Origin: PS1 clade bacterium
Lineage (GTDB): Bacteria > Pseudomonadota > Alphaproteobacteria > RS24
NCBI GenBank assembly: GCA_016779015.1
Contig: JADHOK010000046.1
Location: forward strand, 1 to 9,785
DNA length: 9,785 nucleotides
Reading direction: 5' to 3'
A program made the translations under genes and the position numbers. Below the pieces are notes generated by a model. The model was given only the letters and a program-made list of their open reading frames with translations. It made no database searches and was not told the DNA's origin. This document shows, in pieces, positions 1 to 8,148 of the stretch (the first letter of the stretch is position 1; every line of letters begins with the position of its first letter).

Positions 1-1509
1 CATGCCTATGAGATTATGGCCACTGACGCGATTGCGCGTTATCACCGTTTGAACGGCGAAAATGTGTATTTTTCGACCGGCACTGATGATCACGGGCAGA
101 AAATGCTGCAAACGGCGCGCGAGCAGGGCAAAACCGCCCAGCTATTGGCCGATGAGCTGACGCCGGCCTTTCGCGACATGGCGACGGCATTGAACTGCAG
201 TCACGATGATTTTATTCGCACTTCCGAGCCGCGCCATCACGCCTCAGTCAGCGATTTATGGCAGCGCATTGCCGGTAATGGCCGCGATGACATTTATAAA
301 GACAGCTATAAAGGCTGGTATTCGGTGCGTGACGAGGCGTTTTATGCCGAGGACGAGTTGATCGAGGGCGCAGATGGCGAGAAATTATCGCCGCAAGGTA
401 CGCCCGTGGAATGGCTGGAGGAAGACAGTTATTTTTTCCGTCTTTCGGCCTATGAGGATAGATTGCTGGCGCATTTCGAGGCGCATCCTGACTTTCTGAT
501 GCCGCAAAGCCGCCGCAACGAGATTGTTTCGTTCATCAAAGGTGGGTTGAAAGACCTGTCGATTTCGCGCTCTGCGTTTGATTGGGGCGTGCCGGTGCCG
601 GGCGATGATAAGCACGTCATGTATGTGTGGATGGACGCGCTGACCAATTATCTAAGCGTTCTGGGTTTTCCTAACCGTGACGGCCGTTATGCCGATTTTT
701 GGCCGTGTAATCTACACGTTATCGGCAAGGATATCACGCGTTTCCATACGATTTACTGGCCGGCTTTTTTGATGGCGGCCGACCTGCCGCTGCCGCAGCA
801 AGTGTTCGCGCACGGCTTTTTGACCGTTAAAGGCGAGAAAATGTCGAAATCGCTCGGCAATGTGTTGGACCCCATGGTGCTGGCCGAACATTACGGCGTC
901 GATGCACTGCGCTATTTCTTTTTGCGCGAAGTGCCGTTTGGCCGCGATGGTAGCTTTTCCGACGAGGCGATTGTCAATCGGGTCAATGCCGATCTGGCCA
1001 ATGATATTGGCAATCTGGCGCAGCGCAGCCTGTCGATGATTGCCAAGAATTGTGAAGCGGCCCTGCCGCAACCGCAAGAATTTAGCGCTGAGGACGAGGC
1101 GGTGCTGGCGCTGTTTGACGGCCTGAAGGCGCGCGCCGATGCCGCTATGCAGGGCCATGAATTACACAATTACCTCACTCTGGTGATGGAAGCTGTGTCG
1201 GAAGCCAATCGCTATTTTGCGGCTGAGGAACCATGGGCGCTGAAAAAAGACAATCCGGCGCGCATGGGCACGGTGCTTTACATCACCGCCGAGCTGGTGC
1301 GCCAAGCTGCAATTCTGTTGCAGCCGGTCATCCCCGACGGGGCGGCAAAACTGCTCGATTTGCTGGCGGTCGATAAAGGAAAACGCGATTTTGCCGCGCT
1401 CGGCGCTGAAAATCGCTTGGCCCCCGGCATGGCTTTGCCAACGCCGCAGGGCGTATTTCCGAGACTTTCGCCTATGGAAGAGCCCGGGGAAACGGCCGCT
1501 GACGCTTAA
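1..1509 (+). CDS. metG: Methionyl-tRNA synthetase, partial (N-terminus cut by window edge)
   Basis: Class I aminoacyl-tRNA synthetase that charges tRNA-Met with methionine in the cytoplasm. The frame is open from base 1 (H-A-Y-E-I before the first ATG at 16), and that first His fits the second His of the HxGH ATP-binding motif, so only about 12-15 N-terminal residues are missing. Visible landmarks are TGTDDHGQKM near the start, the catalytic KMSKS loop at bases 838-852 in the context KGEKMSKSLGNVLDP, and YVWMDALTNYL for the methionine/adenylate pocket. The insertion that carries CxxC zinc knuckles in some MetRS classes reads GWYSVRDEAFYAEDE, with no cysteine pair, so this is the zinc-free single-knuckle form that I recall as usual in alphaproteobacteria. 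The protein ends after the anticodon-binding helical domain and has no C-terminal EMAPII-like tRNA-binding domain. Identity is very secure. It is followed by ntrY rather than the tatD-type gene often found after metG. Confidence 0.97.
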   Translation, partial: HAYEIMATDAIARYHRLNGENVYFSTGTDDHGQKMLQTAREQGKTAQLLADELTPAFRDMATALNCSHDDFIRTSEPRHHASVSDLWQRIAGNGRDDIYKDSYKGWYSVRDEAFYAEDELIEGADGEKLSPQGTPVEWLEEDSYFFRLSAYEDRLLAHFEAHPDFLMPQSRRNEIVSFIKGGLKDLSISRSAFDWGVPVPGDDKHVMYVWMDALTNYLSVLGFPNRDGRYADFWPCNLHVIGKDITRFHTIYWPAFLMAADLPLPQQVFAHGFLTVKGEKMSKSLGNVLDPMVLAEHYGVDALRYFFLREVPFGRDGSFSDEAIVNRVNADLANDIGNLAQRSLSMIAKNCEAALPQPQEFSAEDEAVLALFDGLKARADAAMQGHELHNYLTLVMEAVSEANRYFAAEEPWALKKDNPARMGTVLYITAELVRQAAILLQPVIPDGAAKLLDLLAVDKGKRDFAALGAENRLAPGMALPTPQGVFPRLSPMEEPGETAADA

Positions 1510-1511
1510 AC

Positions 1512-1533
1512 TGTTGCAGCTTTGCAACATTTT
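1512..1533 (+). terminator. Dyad with T-tract after metG: weak intrinsic terminator or operator-like palindrome
   Basis: A perfect 7-bp inverted repeat, TGTTGCA (1512-1518) and TGCAACA (1523-1529), with a GCTT loop, is followed at once by TTTT (1530-1533). It starts three bases after the metG stop, so it is well placed to end metG transcription. The stem is short and only moderately GC-rich and the T-run is only four long, so termination would be inefficient. The same 18-bp palindrome could instead be a protein-binding site upstream of ntrY. I cannot tell these apart from sequence. Confidence 0.4.
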
Positions 1534-1613
1534 GCTAGGTGCGGCCCCTTAAAATGGTTATTCTCTTGCTATGTGTATGGCGCAAATCGCACATCTATAT
1601 GCGGTGGGCGAAT

Positions 1614-1620
1614 AAGGGAG
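1614..1620 (+). promoter_or_regulatory. Ribosome-binding site that fixes the ntrY start
   Basis: AAGGGAG lies 6 nt before ATG 1627, a good Shine-Dalgarno at good spacing. The same reading frame is open back to a TTG at 1522, but that codon has no Shine-Dalgarno, lies inside the post-metG dyad, and would add 35 residues unlike the start of NtrY. A third option, ATG 1672, has AGGAAG at 1657-1662 (9 nt away) and cannot be excluded. Confidence 0.65.
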
Positions 1621-1626
1621 TGGCAT

Positions 1627-3885
1627 ATGAATGTCCTTCGGCTCACTGGCGTATTTAGGAAGCCGCGAACAATGTTCAGCCGTTTCCGGCTGACGGAAGT
1701 ATCTCGATTTCTATCGGTGCTTTTCGCTGTGCTTGGCATTGCCATGGGCATTGGCACTTATTTGGTGCTGACCAATAACACGCCTATCGCCACCAATCCG
1801 CGCATACTCTGGACGCTTCTATCGGCCAATATTTTTGTCATTGGCGGTCTGGTGTTGGTGCTGGGCGGACAAATGCTGCGGATGCGGCGGCGTCAACGCG
1901 CCGGGCTTGCCGGAGCGCGTCTGCACGGCCGGATGATTGCGCTGTTTTCGACCATTGCGATTTTGCCGGCCATATTGGTTGCGGTGTTTGCTTTTGTGAC
2001 GCTTGACCGCGGGCTGGATTATTGGTTCTCGACGCGCACCAAAACGATTATTGAAAACACCTCCGCCGTGGCCAATGCCTATCTGGCCGAACAACGCGAC
2101 CGACTGCGCGGTGATTTGAGCATTATGGCGCGCGATTTATCGAGCGCGCGCGAGGTGATGGAAAACGACCCGAGGCGCTTTCAGAAATACCTCAGCGCGC
2201 AAGCGACGCTGCGCGATATGCAACAAGCTCTGCTGGTCAACAGCAAGGGTGATGTGCTGATGGCGGCGACGCCGGAGACCACTATTCTCACCATATTGCC
2301 GCCCGAAGATGCTTTTGTTGCGGCGCGCGACAACACCCTCATCATCACCGCGATGGAGACCAGTCAGGTTCTGGCGTTGCGCAAGATTGTAGGTGTTGAC
2401 GACACTTACCTCTATTCGGCGCGGCTGATGATGCCGAGCGTCACCGAGCAGCTTATCCGCACCGATGCGGCGGTGCGCGATTACGCGGCGATGGAAACGC
2501 GACGCTTTGAAACCCAGTTCACCTTTGCGCTGGTTTACATCATTCTGACGCTGGTCATTTTGCTGTCGGCGATTTGGTTGGGTTTGTCTCTGGCCGACCG
2601 ATTGGTAACCCCCATTGGGCGGCTTATTCGAATGACGCGGCGACTGGGTGAGGGCGACCTCACGGCCCGCGTCGAGACCAAAAGCCTGCGCGGCAATGAT
2701 GAGATTGAGCAATTGGCCGAGACCTTTAATGAGATGGCCGAGCGAATTGGAGCGCAGCAAAAAGACCTTATTGCGACCCATGCCGACCTCGATGAGCGCA
2801 ACCGCTTCAGCGCAGCGGTGCTGGATGGTGTGACGTCCGGCGTCGTCGGTGTCGACGAAAACGGCATTATCAACCACGCCAATGATGTCGCCGGTGCGCT
2901 TTATAAACTGCCGGCCGACGCGTTGATTGGCAAGCCATTGGCACGCGCCATGCCGGAGTTTACGGGGTTGTTGGATGCGCTGAAGGCGCAGCCGAAACGG
3001 CGCGCTTCTACGGAGTTCAATATCAACAATCCGGCGATGAACGGCCATATTATTCGTGCCTCGGCGCAGATGACGCAAAAGACGCCCGGCGGGCAGGGCG
3101 GTGCGATTATCACCTTTGACGATATTACTGACCTGCTGACGGCGCAGCGCAATGCCGCCTGGTCGGATATTGCGCGGCGCATTGCCCATGAGATTAAAAA
3201 TCCGCTTACGCCGATCCAGCTTTCGGCCGAGCGTCTGCAATCGCGCTATGGCAAAGCCGGGCAGAGGCCTGATGAAGAAGATGACAATATTTTCCGCCAA
3301 TGCACCGAGACGATTATTCGGCAGGTTGAGGATATCGGCAAAATGGTTGACGAGTTTGCCTCCTTTGCGCGCATGCCCTCGGCGCGCATGGATAAGGTCA
3401 ATCTGGCCGATGTGATTTCTGAAACCGTGTTGCTGCAGCGCGTGGCGCATGGCGATATCAACTATTCGGTTGGCCGCGTGCCCGACGTCAATCTGGTCGG
3501 CGACCGCCGCCTGATTGCGCAAGCGCTGACCAATATTTTGAAGAATGCCGAGGAAGCGATACGCCGCACCGATGGTGAAAAGCGCATTGAGGTTTTGGTT
3601 GAGCAGCGCGATGGCGAGGTCAGTCTCGCTGTCGCCGATAGCGGTCCCGGTTGGCCACGGGAAAATCGTTACGACTTGCTGGAGCCCTATAACACCTCGC
3701 GCGAGCAGGGGACCGGGCTTGGTTTGTCGATTGTGAAAAAGATTGTTGATGATCACGGAGGGCAGCTCATTTTGAGTGATGCGCCGTGGTGTGCGTCTGG
3801 CGGAACCGGCGCAGTGCTGCAAATGGTGTTGCCATTGCAGCCTCCTGAAATGGTGGGCAAATCCAAATTGGTAAAGGAATTATGA
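1627..3885 (+). CDS. ntrY: Membrane sensor histidine kinase NtrY
   Basis: Sensor kinase of the NtrY-NtrX two-component system, in the inner membrane; it autophosphorylates on His and passes the phosphate to NtrX. With the 1627 start it has 752 residues. In order: three hydrophobic spans at about 27-48, 62-82 and 104-126; an extracytoplasmic sensing region at about 127-298; a fourth span at about 299-322; HAMP (about 322-375, with P329 and DEIEQLAETFNEM); PAS (about 392-500); HisKA with phospho-acceptor H521 in RRIAHEIKNPLTPIQLSAERL; and HATPase with the N box around N640 (NILKNAEEAI), the G1 box DSGPGWP at 671-677 and the G2 box GTGLGLSIVKKIV from 695. All catalytic boxes are intact. Length and layout are normal for NtrY. 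Its stop overlaps the ntrX start (ATGA), which implies translational coupling. In many alphaproteobacteria ntrB-ntrC lie just upstream; here metG does. Confidence 0.95.
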   Translation: MNVLRLTGVFRKPRTMFSRFRLTEVSRFLSVLFAVLGIAMGIGTYLVLTNNTPIATNPRILWTLLSANIFVIGGLVLVLGGQMLRMRRRQRAGLAGARLHGRMIALFSTIAILPAILVAVFAFVTLDRGLDYWFSTRTKTIIENTSAVANAYLAEQRDRLRGDLSIMARDLSSAREVMENDPRRFQKYLSAQATLRDMQQALLVNSKGDVLMAATPETTILTILPPEDAFVAARDNTLIITAMETSQVLALRKIVGVDDTYLYSARLMMPSVTEQLIRTDAAVRDYAAMETRRFETQFTFALVYIILTLVILLSAIWLGLSLADRLVTPIGRLIRMTRRLGEGDLTARVETKSLRGNDEIEQLAETFNEMAERIGAQQKDLIATHADLDERNRFSAAVLDGVTSGVVGVDENGIINHANDVAGALYKLPADALIGKPLARAMPEFTGLLDALKAQPKRRASTEFNINNPAMNGHIIRASAQMTQKTPGGQGGAIITFDDITDLLTAQRNAAWSDIARRIAHEIKNPLTPIQLSAERLQSRYGKAGQRPDEEDDNIFRQCTETIIRQVEDIGKMVDEFASFARMPSARMDKVNLADVISETVLLQRVAHGDINYSVGRVPDVNLVGDRRLIAQALTNILKNAEEAIRRTDGEKRIEVLVEQRDGEVSLAVADSGPGWPRENRYDLLEPYNTSREQGTGLGLSIVKKIVDDHGGQLILSDAPWCASGGTGAVLQMVLPLQPPEMVGKSKLVKEL

Positions 3886-5279
3886 TGTTTGGAGATGTGT
3901 TAATCGTTGATGATGAGCGAGATATTTGCAACTTGGTTGCGGGTGTACTCGAGGATGAGGGGTATGAAGCCCGCATTGCGCAGGATAGCGATAGTGCTTT
4001 GCGCGAAATTACCCGCCGCTGTCCGGCTATGGTGTTGTTGGATGTCTGGCTGCAGGGCAGTCGGCTCGACGGGTTGGAGATTTTGAGTATTCTGCGCGAG
4101 CGTTACCCCAATTTGCCGGTGGTCATTATTTCCGGTCACGGCAATATCGATACGGCGGTTACCGCCATTCGTGCCGGTGCTTATGACTATATCGAAAAGC
4201 CGTTTAAATCTGACAAGCTGCTGGTGACGGTGGCGCGCGCCATTGAAGCGGCGCGGCTACAACGCGAAAATGCCGAGCTGAAACGCCGCGCCAATGAGCA
4301 ATTGACCCTCATTGGTCAGGCCTCGGCAATGGAGCAGTTGACCACCAAAATCGAAAAGCTAGCACAGACCAAAAGCCGGGTGATGATTGTCGGCCCGTCG
4401 GGGTCGGGCAAGGAAGCGGCGGCGCATCAATTGCACGCACGCTCGCCGCGCGCGACCGGCAATTTCGTTTCGGTGCATACCGCCATGCTGGGCAATGATG
4501 TGGACCAAATTGACCGCATGTTGTTCGGCACTGAAGACAAAGGCCATATCGAACCGGGGCTGTTTGAGCAGTCGCATGGCGGCACGCTGTATCTCGACGA
4601 GATTTGCAGCTTTCCGGTGCGTCAACAAAAAGCCATTTTGAAGATGCTTCTGGAAGGCGGCATCACCCGCGTCGGTGGCGGCGATTTGGTGCCGATTGAT
4701 GCGCGCATTTTGTCGTCGTGCAGCGGCGATCCGAAAAAGCTCATTGCCGATGGAGCGTTGCGCGAGGATTTGTATCACCGCCTCAATGTGATGACGCTGG
4801 ATGTGCCGGGCCTCAATAAAAGACGCGATGATATTCCTTATCTGGTCGATCATTTCGTTCGCATGTTGGCGGCACAAATGAACATGCCGGTGCGCGAGGC
4901 CGGCAATGATGTGATTGCGGTGCTGCAATCGCATAACTGGCCGGGCAATGTGCGCCAATTGCGTAATTGCATTGAGCATATGATGCTGACCAGCCATGCG
5001 ATGGGCAGTGAGACGTTGACCATTGACCATTTGCCGAAGGAGATTTTGAGCGATACTGATGTCGCTGAGAATGTCGGTCAGTCGCAGCATATCATGTCAC
5101 TGCCTTTGCGCGATGCGCGCGAATGTTTTGAGCGTGATTATCTGGTGGCGCAAATCGAGCGGTTTTCAGGCAATATTTCGCGCACAGCGGAATTTGTCGG
5201 TATGGAACGCTCGGCTTTGCACCGCAAAATGAAATCCCTTGGAATATCCGGGGGTAATCATGCTAAAAACCATGCTTAA
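3882..5279 (+). CDS. ntrX: Response regulator NtrX (receiver-AAA+-Fis HTH)
   Basis: DNA-binding partner of NtrY, 465 residues. The receiver domain (about 4-120) has the acidic pair D10/D11, phospho-acceptor D54 (VLLDVWLQG), S84 and K106 (EKPF). The AAA+ domain (about 142-370) has Walker A GPSGSGKE at 171-178, Walker B TLYLDE ending at E240, REDLYHR at 294-300 and WPGNVRQLRN at 353-362. A Fis-type helix-turn-helix lies at about 430-453 (NISRTAEFVGMERSALHRKMKSL). The sigma-54 contact loop GAFTGA is absent: after LFGTED the protein reads KGHIEPGLFEQ, about five residues shorter than NtrC there. It therefore probably does not activate sigma-54 promoters and may act with the housekeeping polymerase or as a repressor. 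Two adjacent ATGs (3882, 3885) follow the AAAGGAA at 3873-3879; the second is better spaced, and the two proteins differ by one Met. Confidence 0.95.
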   Translation: MMFGDVLIVDDERDICNLVAGVLEDEGYEARIAQDSDSALREITRRCPAMVLLDVWLQGSRLDGLEILSILRERYPNLPVVIISGHGNIDTAVTAIRAGAYDYIEKPFKSDKLLVTVARAIEAARLQRENAELKRRANEQLTLIGQASAMEQLTTKIEKLAQTKSRVMIVGPSGSGKEAAAHQLHARSPRATGNFVSVHTAMLGNDVDQIDRMLFGTEDKGHIEPGLFEQSHGGTLYLDEICSFPVRQQKAILKMLLEGGITRVGGGDLVPIDARILSSCSGDPKKLIADGALREDLYHRLNVMTLDVPGLNKRRDDIPYLVDHFVRMLAAQMNMPVREAGNDVIAVLQSHNWPGNVRQLRNCIEHMMLTSHAMGSETLTIDHLPKEILSDTDVAENVGQSQHIMSLPLRDARECFERDYLVAQIERFSGNISRTAEFVGMERSALHRKMKSLGISGGNHAKNHA

Positions 5280-5302
5280 CGCCTGACGAAGGGCGAGACA
5301 AA

Positions 5303-5309
5303 AGAGGGA
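5303..5309 (+). promoter_or_regulatory. Ribosome-binding site of trkA
   Basis: AGAGGGA lies 3-4 nt before ATG 5313 in the 33-nt ntrX-trkA gap. It supports this start, which opens directly on the first Rossmann strand (MKVIVCGAGQVG). I see no promoter or terminator in the gap, so trkA is probably co-transcribed with ntrYX. Confidence 0.6.
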
Positions 5310-5312
5310 CGC

Positions 5313-6686
5313 ATGAAAGTCATTGTGTGTGGAGCCGGACAGGTCGGCTTCGGCATTGCGCGACATCTGGCCGGAGAAGGCAATGATGTCACTGTGGTTG
5401 ACCGCGAAGCGTCCCTGATGCAGCGCATCACGGATACGCTGGACGTGCGCCCGATTTTGGGGCACGGAGGCCATCCGGACGTATTGGAACAAGCAGGCGC
5501 GGCGGACGCCGATGTTCTGATAGCTGTCACCGCTTCTGATGAGGTCAATATGGTCGCTTGTCATGCGGCCAAGACGCTGTTCAAAAAACCTAAAACCATC
5601 GCCCGCGTGCGCGACCGCAATTATGTGCAAGCGCGCTGGCGTGAGCTGTTCAACAAGGACGGCATTCCCATTGATGTGATTATTTCCCCCGAGGTCGAAG
5701 TCGGCACGGCAGTGATGCGCCGTCTGGCGCTGCCCGGCGCGTTTGACAGTTCGAGTTTTGCCGACGGTGCGGCCGAGATGATAGGCATCGCCATTGGCGA
5801 GGATTGTCCGGTTATCGACACACCGCTCAACCAGTTGACCGGCCTGTTTCCCGATTTGCAGGCGATTGTTGTCGGCTTGCGGCGCAATGGCAAAGTTTAT
5901 GTGCCCGATTTCGACGATACGATTCAGGCCGATGATGAGGCGTTTTTGGTTACCGCTTCCAGCGATACCGAGCGGACGCTGAAGATTTTCGGCCATGAGG
6001 AGCGCGAGGCGCGCCGCATCGTCATGGTGGGCGGCGGCAATATTGGCTATCAAGTCGCCAAAGCGCTGGAGGAGCAAGCCGGCCGTTATTCGCTGAGCCT
6101 GATTGAGGCCGATGCCGACCGAGCGCGCATGGTGGCTGAAAAGCTTAGCCGCTCGATCGTGCTGCAGGGCAGTGGGCTGTCGCCCGAATTGCTGGCCGAA
6201 GCGGGTATTCGCCAAGCCGATTTGGTGCTGGCGCTGACCAATGATGACCAAGTCAATATTCTGACCAATATGCTGGCGCTGCAAGAGGGCTGCCAACGCG
6301 GCTTGTGTCTGATTAATGATAACAGCTTCCAAAACCTGGCCGGCGATTTCGGCATGGAGGTTTCCATCAATCCGCGCGCTATTACCGTTTCTTCGGTGTT
6401 GCGTCATGTGCGGCTTGGCAATGTGCTGGAAGTGCATACGCTGAGCGATGAATCGGCTGAGATGATTGAAGCGGAGATTCTCGATGGCGCGCCGATAAGC
6501 GGCAGCAAGCTGCGCGATTTGGATATGGGTGCGGCCATGCGGGTCGGTGCCGTGTATCGTAAAGGCAAGCTGATTATGCCGCGCGGTGGCACTGAATTTA
6601 AGCCCGGTGACCGCGTGATTATGTTCGTCACTGCTGAGGGCATTGAGCAATTTGAAAGCCTGCTGCAGAGCAAAGAAAAGAAATAG
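5313..6686 (+). CDS. trkA: Trk potassium uptake system NAD-binding subunit TrkA
   Basis: Peripheral cytoplasmic subunit that binds NAD(H) and gates the TrkH potassium channel. Its 457 residues form the classic tandem RCK arrangement. The first Rossmann fold starts VIVCGAGQVGFGIA (GxGxxG at 7-12), with the acidic end of strand 2 at D30 (VTVVDRE), and is followed by an RCK_C segment at about 140-220. A second Rossmann fold starts RRIVMVGGGNIGYQVAKALEE at about 235-255, with the acidic strand end near E265 (LSLIEAD), and is followed by a second RCK_C at about 370-450. Both glycine motifs are intact, so both halves should bind dinucleotide. The length matches E. coli TrkA (458). The stop is 3 nt before the trkH ATG, so channel and gate are almost certainly translated together. 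Nothing looks truncated or frameshifted. Confidence 0.96.
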   Translation: MKVIVCGAGQVGFGIARHLAGEGNDVTVVDREASLMQRITDTLDVRPILGHGGHPDVLEQAGAADADVLIAVTASDEVNMVACHAAKTLFKKPKTIARVRDRNYVQARWRELFNKDGIPIDVIISPEVEVGTAVMRRLALPGAFDSSSFADGAAEMIGIAIGEDCPVIDTPLNQLTGLFPDLQAIVVGLRRNGKVYVPDFDDTIQADDEAFLVTASSDTERTLKIFGHEEREARRIVMVGGGNIGYQVAKALEEQAGRYSLSLIEADADRARMVAEKLSRSIVLQGSGLSPELLAEAGIRQADLVLALTNDDQVNILTNMLALQEGCQRGLCLINDNSFQNLAGDFGMEVSINPRAITVSSVLRHVRLGNVLEVHTLSDESAEMIEAEILDGAPISGSKLRDLDMGAAMRVGAVYRKGKLIMPRGGTEFKPGDRVIMFVTAEGIEQFESLLQSKEKK

Positions 6687-6689
6687 CCC

Positions 6690-8132
6690 ATGCAATTAGG
6701 GACCATCCTTTTCACTCTGGGTTATGGCGGTTGCATGATAGCCCTCTTGATGCTGGTGCCTTGGCTCGCCAGTTTGGTCGATGCCGATTTTACCCATGCC
6801 GGTAATTTTACAATCGGGCTGATGTTGACCACTTTCATCTCCGGCGCATTATTGCTGAGCGGCTATTCCAGTCGTCGTCACCGCGCCAATGGCATGGAGC
6901 TGCTGCTCATTATGGTGCTGTTCTGGACGCTCTTGCCGGCTATTGCCGCCATTCCTTTCATCGGCGCGACGCAAATTGATGGTCTGGTGGCCGCTTATTT
7001 CGAAGCGGTGTCAGCGCTAACCACATCGGGCGGCTCGATACTGGCTGTGCCGGAAGCCGAGACCGCGCCGATATTGCTGTGGCGCGCTGCACTGAGTTGG
7101 CTTGGCGGGCTGTGGACGTTGGTGTTTGCGGTTGCCGTGTTGGCTCCGTTTGGCATTGGTGGCATCACGCTGATTGGCAGTCCGCTTTTGCAACACGACG
7201 AGGACGCGCCGCTTTCCTCGCGCCTCGGGCGCCCGCTGCGGCTTATCTTGCCGGTCTATTTAATGTTTACCGGTCTGGGCGTTGCCGGTTTGGCGCTTTC
7301 GGGCAGCCCGATGACGGAAGCTTTCTGTCTGGCGCTATCGGCAATTTCGACCAGCGGCATGAGCGTTTATACGGCGAGCCTTGGCGATGTGTTGAGCCAG
7401 GGCGGGCAGGCGGTGATGGCGATATTGTGTTTTATCGGCTCCATCAGTGTGCCGATGCTGATGGTGCTGACGCTGGGGCGCGAGGCGCGCAGCAGTTTTC
7501 AAGCCGGCGAGATGCGAGTGTTTATTGCCCTGATACTCGGCTACACGCTGGTGACAATGCTCACCGTGCCCAATTCCGGCGGCATTGCCGTTCTGTGGCA
7601 GGCGGTAGCGTTGCACAGTACGGCGGGGTTTAATTTTATGCCCGGCGATGGGCTGGCGGCGTGGCCGCTGGTCTGGGTGATGGTGCCGGTACTGATCGGC
7701 GGCATGGCGCTGTCAACCAGCGGTGGCATTAAGGTTATGCGGGCAATTATTCTGGCCAAGGATTTGGGTAGCGAGTTGGGCAAGCTGTCATATCCGTCTT
7801 CCGTGCACCCGCTATCGCTGGAAGGACGGCATTTGCAAGACCGCGATTTCAACGCCGCTTGGGCGTTTACGGCGATTTTCATTTTGTTTGTGACACTGGG
7901 TGTGTTGCTGCTCGGTTTGTTCGGCACCGGTCTGGCCGATGCTTGGCCGATTGTGCTGGGGGCGCTGACCAACAGTCTGGCGATTGTCAGCCATCTCGAT
8001 ATGCCGCTTGGTTTTGCCGCAATGCCTGACGCTTTGCAAATCACCATCGCGCTGCTAATGATTGCCGGACGCATAGAATTGCTGATTTTGATGGTCCTAT
8101 TTACGTCATCTTTTTGGCGTTATATGCGCTGA
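6690..8132 (+). CDS. trkH: Trk potassium uptake membrane subunit, TrkH-like
   Basis: Polytopic inner-membrane K+ channel/transporter subunit, 480 residues (E. coli TrkH is 483). It has the four M1-P-M2 repeats of the superfamily. Filter segment 1 is ALTTSGGS (G114), 2 is AISTSGMS (G223) and 3 is ALHSTAGF (G313). In repeat 4 the equivalent stretch is ALTNSLAIVSHLD (425-437), which has no glycine, although the last helix is typical (GRIELLILMVLFTSSFWR, conserved R461). No Shine-Dalgarno of note precedes the ATG, and translation probably re-initiates from trkA 3 nt upstream. Pairing with trkA makes the function secure at family level. The odd fourth filter leaves ion selectivity open: K+ is the default expectation, but Na+/K+ permeation or reduced selectivity is possible. 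Confidence 0.92.
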   Translation: MQLGTILFTLGYGGCMIALLMLVPWLASLVDADFTHAGNFTIGLMLTTFISGALLLSGYSSRRHRANGMELLLIMVLFWTLLPAIAAIPFIGATQIDGLVAAYFEAVSALTTSGGSILAVPEAETAPILLWRAALSWLGGLWTLVFAVAVLAPFGIGGITLIGSPLLQHDEDAPLSSRLGRPLRLILPVYLMFTGLGVAGLALSGSPMTEAFCLALSAISTSGMSVYTASLGDVLSQGGQAVMAILCFIGSISVPMLMVLTLGREARSSFQAGEMRVFIALILGYTLVTMLTVPNSGGIAVLWQAVALHSTAGFNFMPGDGLAAWPLVWVMVPVLIGGMALSTSGGIKVMRAIILAKDLGSELGKLSYPSSVHPLSLEGRHLQDRDFNAAWAFTAIFILFVTLGVLLLGLFGTGLADAWPIVLGALTNSLAIVSHLDMPLGFAAMPDALQITIALLMIAGRIELLILMVLFTSSFWRYMR

Positions 8133-8133
8133 C

Positions 8134-8138
8134 AGGAG
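8134..8138 (+). promoter_or_regulatory. Ribosome-binding site of dat
   Basis: AGGAG lies just after the trkH stop. It is 10 nt from ATG 8149 and 4 nt from an in-frame GTG at 8143. I chose the ATG because MSRIAYIDG matches the normal start of the family and 4 nt is short for initiation; the GTG form would add only two residues. Confidence 0.55.
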
Positions 8139-8148
8139 TTGAGTGCGA

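Noticed and set aside
289..360. Missing CxxC zinc knuckle in MetG as a defect
   Set aside because: Zinc-free MetRS with an intact fold is a normal class; surrounding motifs and KMSKS are intact.
1571..1594. ATGTG-N14-CACAT dyad as a CRP/FNR-type operator
   Set aside because: The half-site spacing is far wider than TGTGA-N6-TCACA and the arms are only 5 bp; likely chance.
1534..1610. Promoter for ntrY (TTGCTA at 1532 or 1566 as -35) or a CtrA box near TTAA 1549
   Set aside because: No -10-like hexamer at 16-19 nt spacing from either TTGCTA, and the second TTAA of a CtrA site is absent.
1522..1626. Longer NtrY beginning at TTG 1522 (35 extra residues)
   Set aside because: No Shine-Dalgarno, the start lies inside the metG dyad, and the extra residues are Cys-rich and unlike NtrY; ATG 1627 has a good AAGGGAG.
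2137..3822. Long open frame on the minus strand opposite ntrY (561 codons)
   Set aside because: It lies wholly within ntrY, the translation is rich in R/Q/H/N without any recognisable domain, and it follows from codon bias of the real gene.
5166..6695. Long open frame on the minus strand opposite trkA (509 codons)
   Set aside because: It is a shadow of trkA and the ntrX end, with the same low-information composition and no ribosome-binding site or family match.
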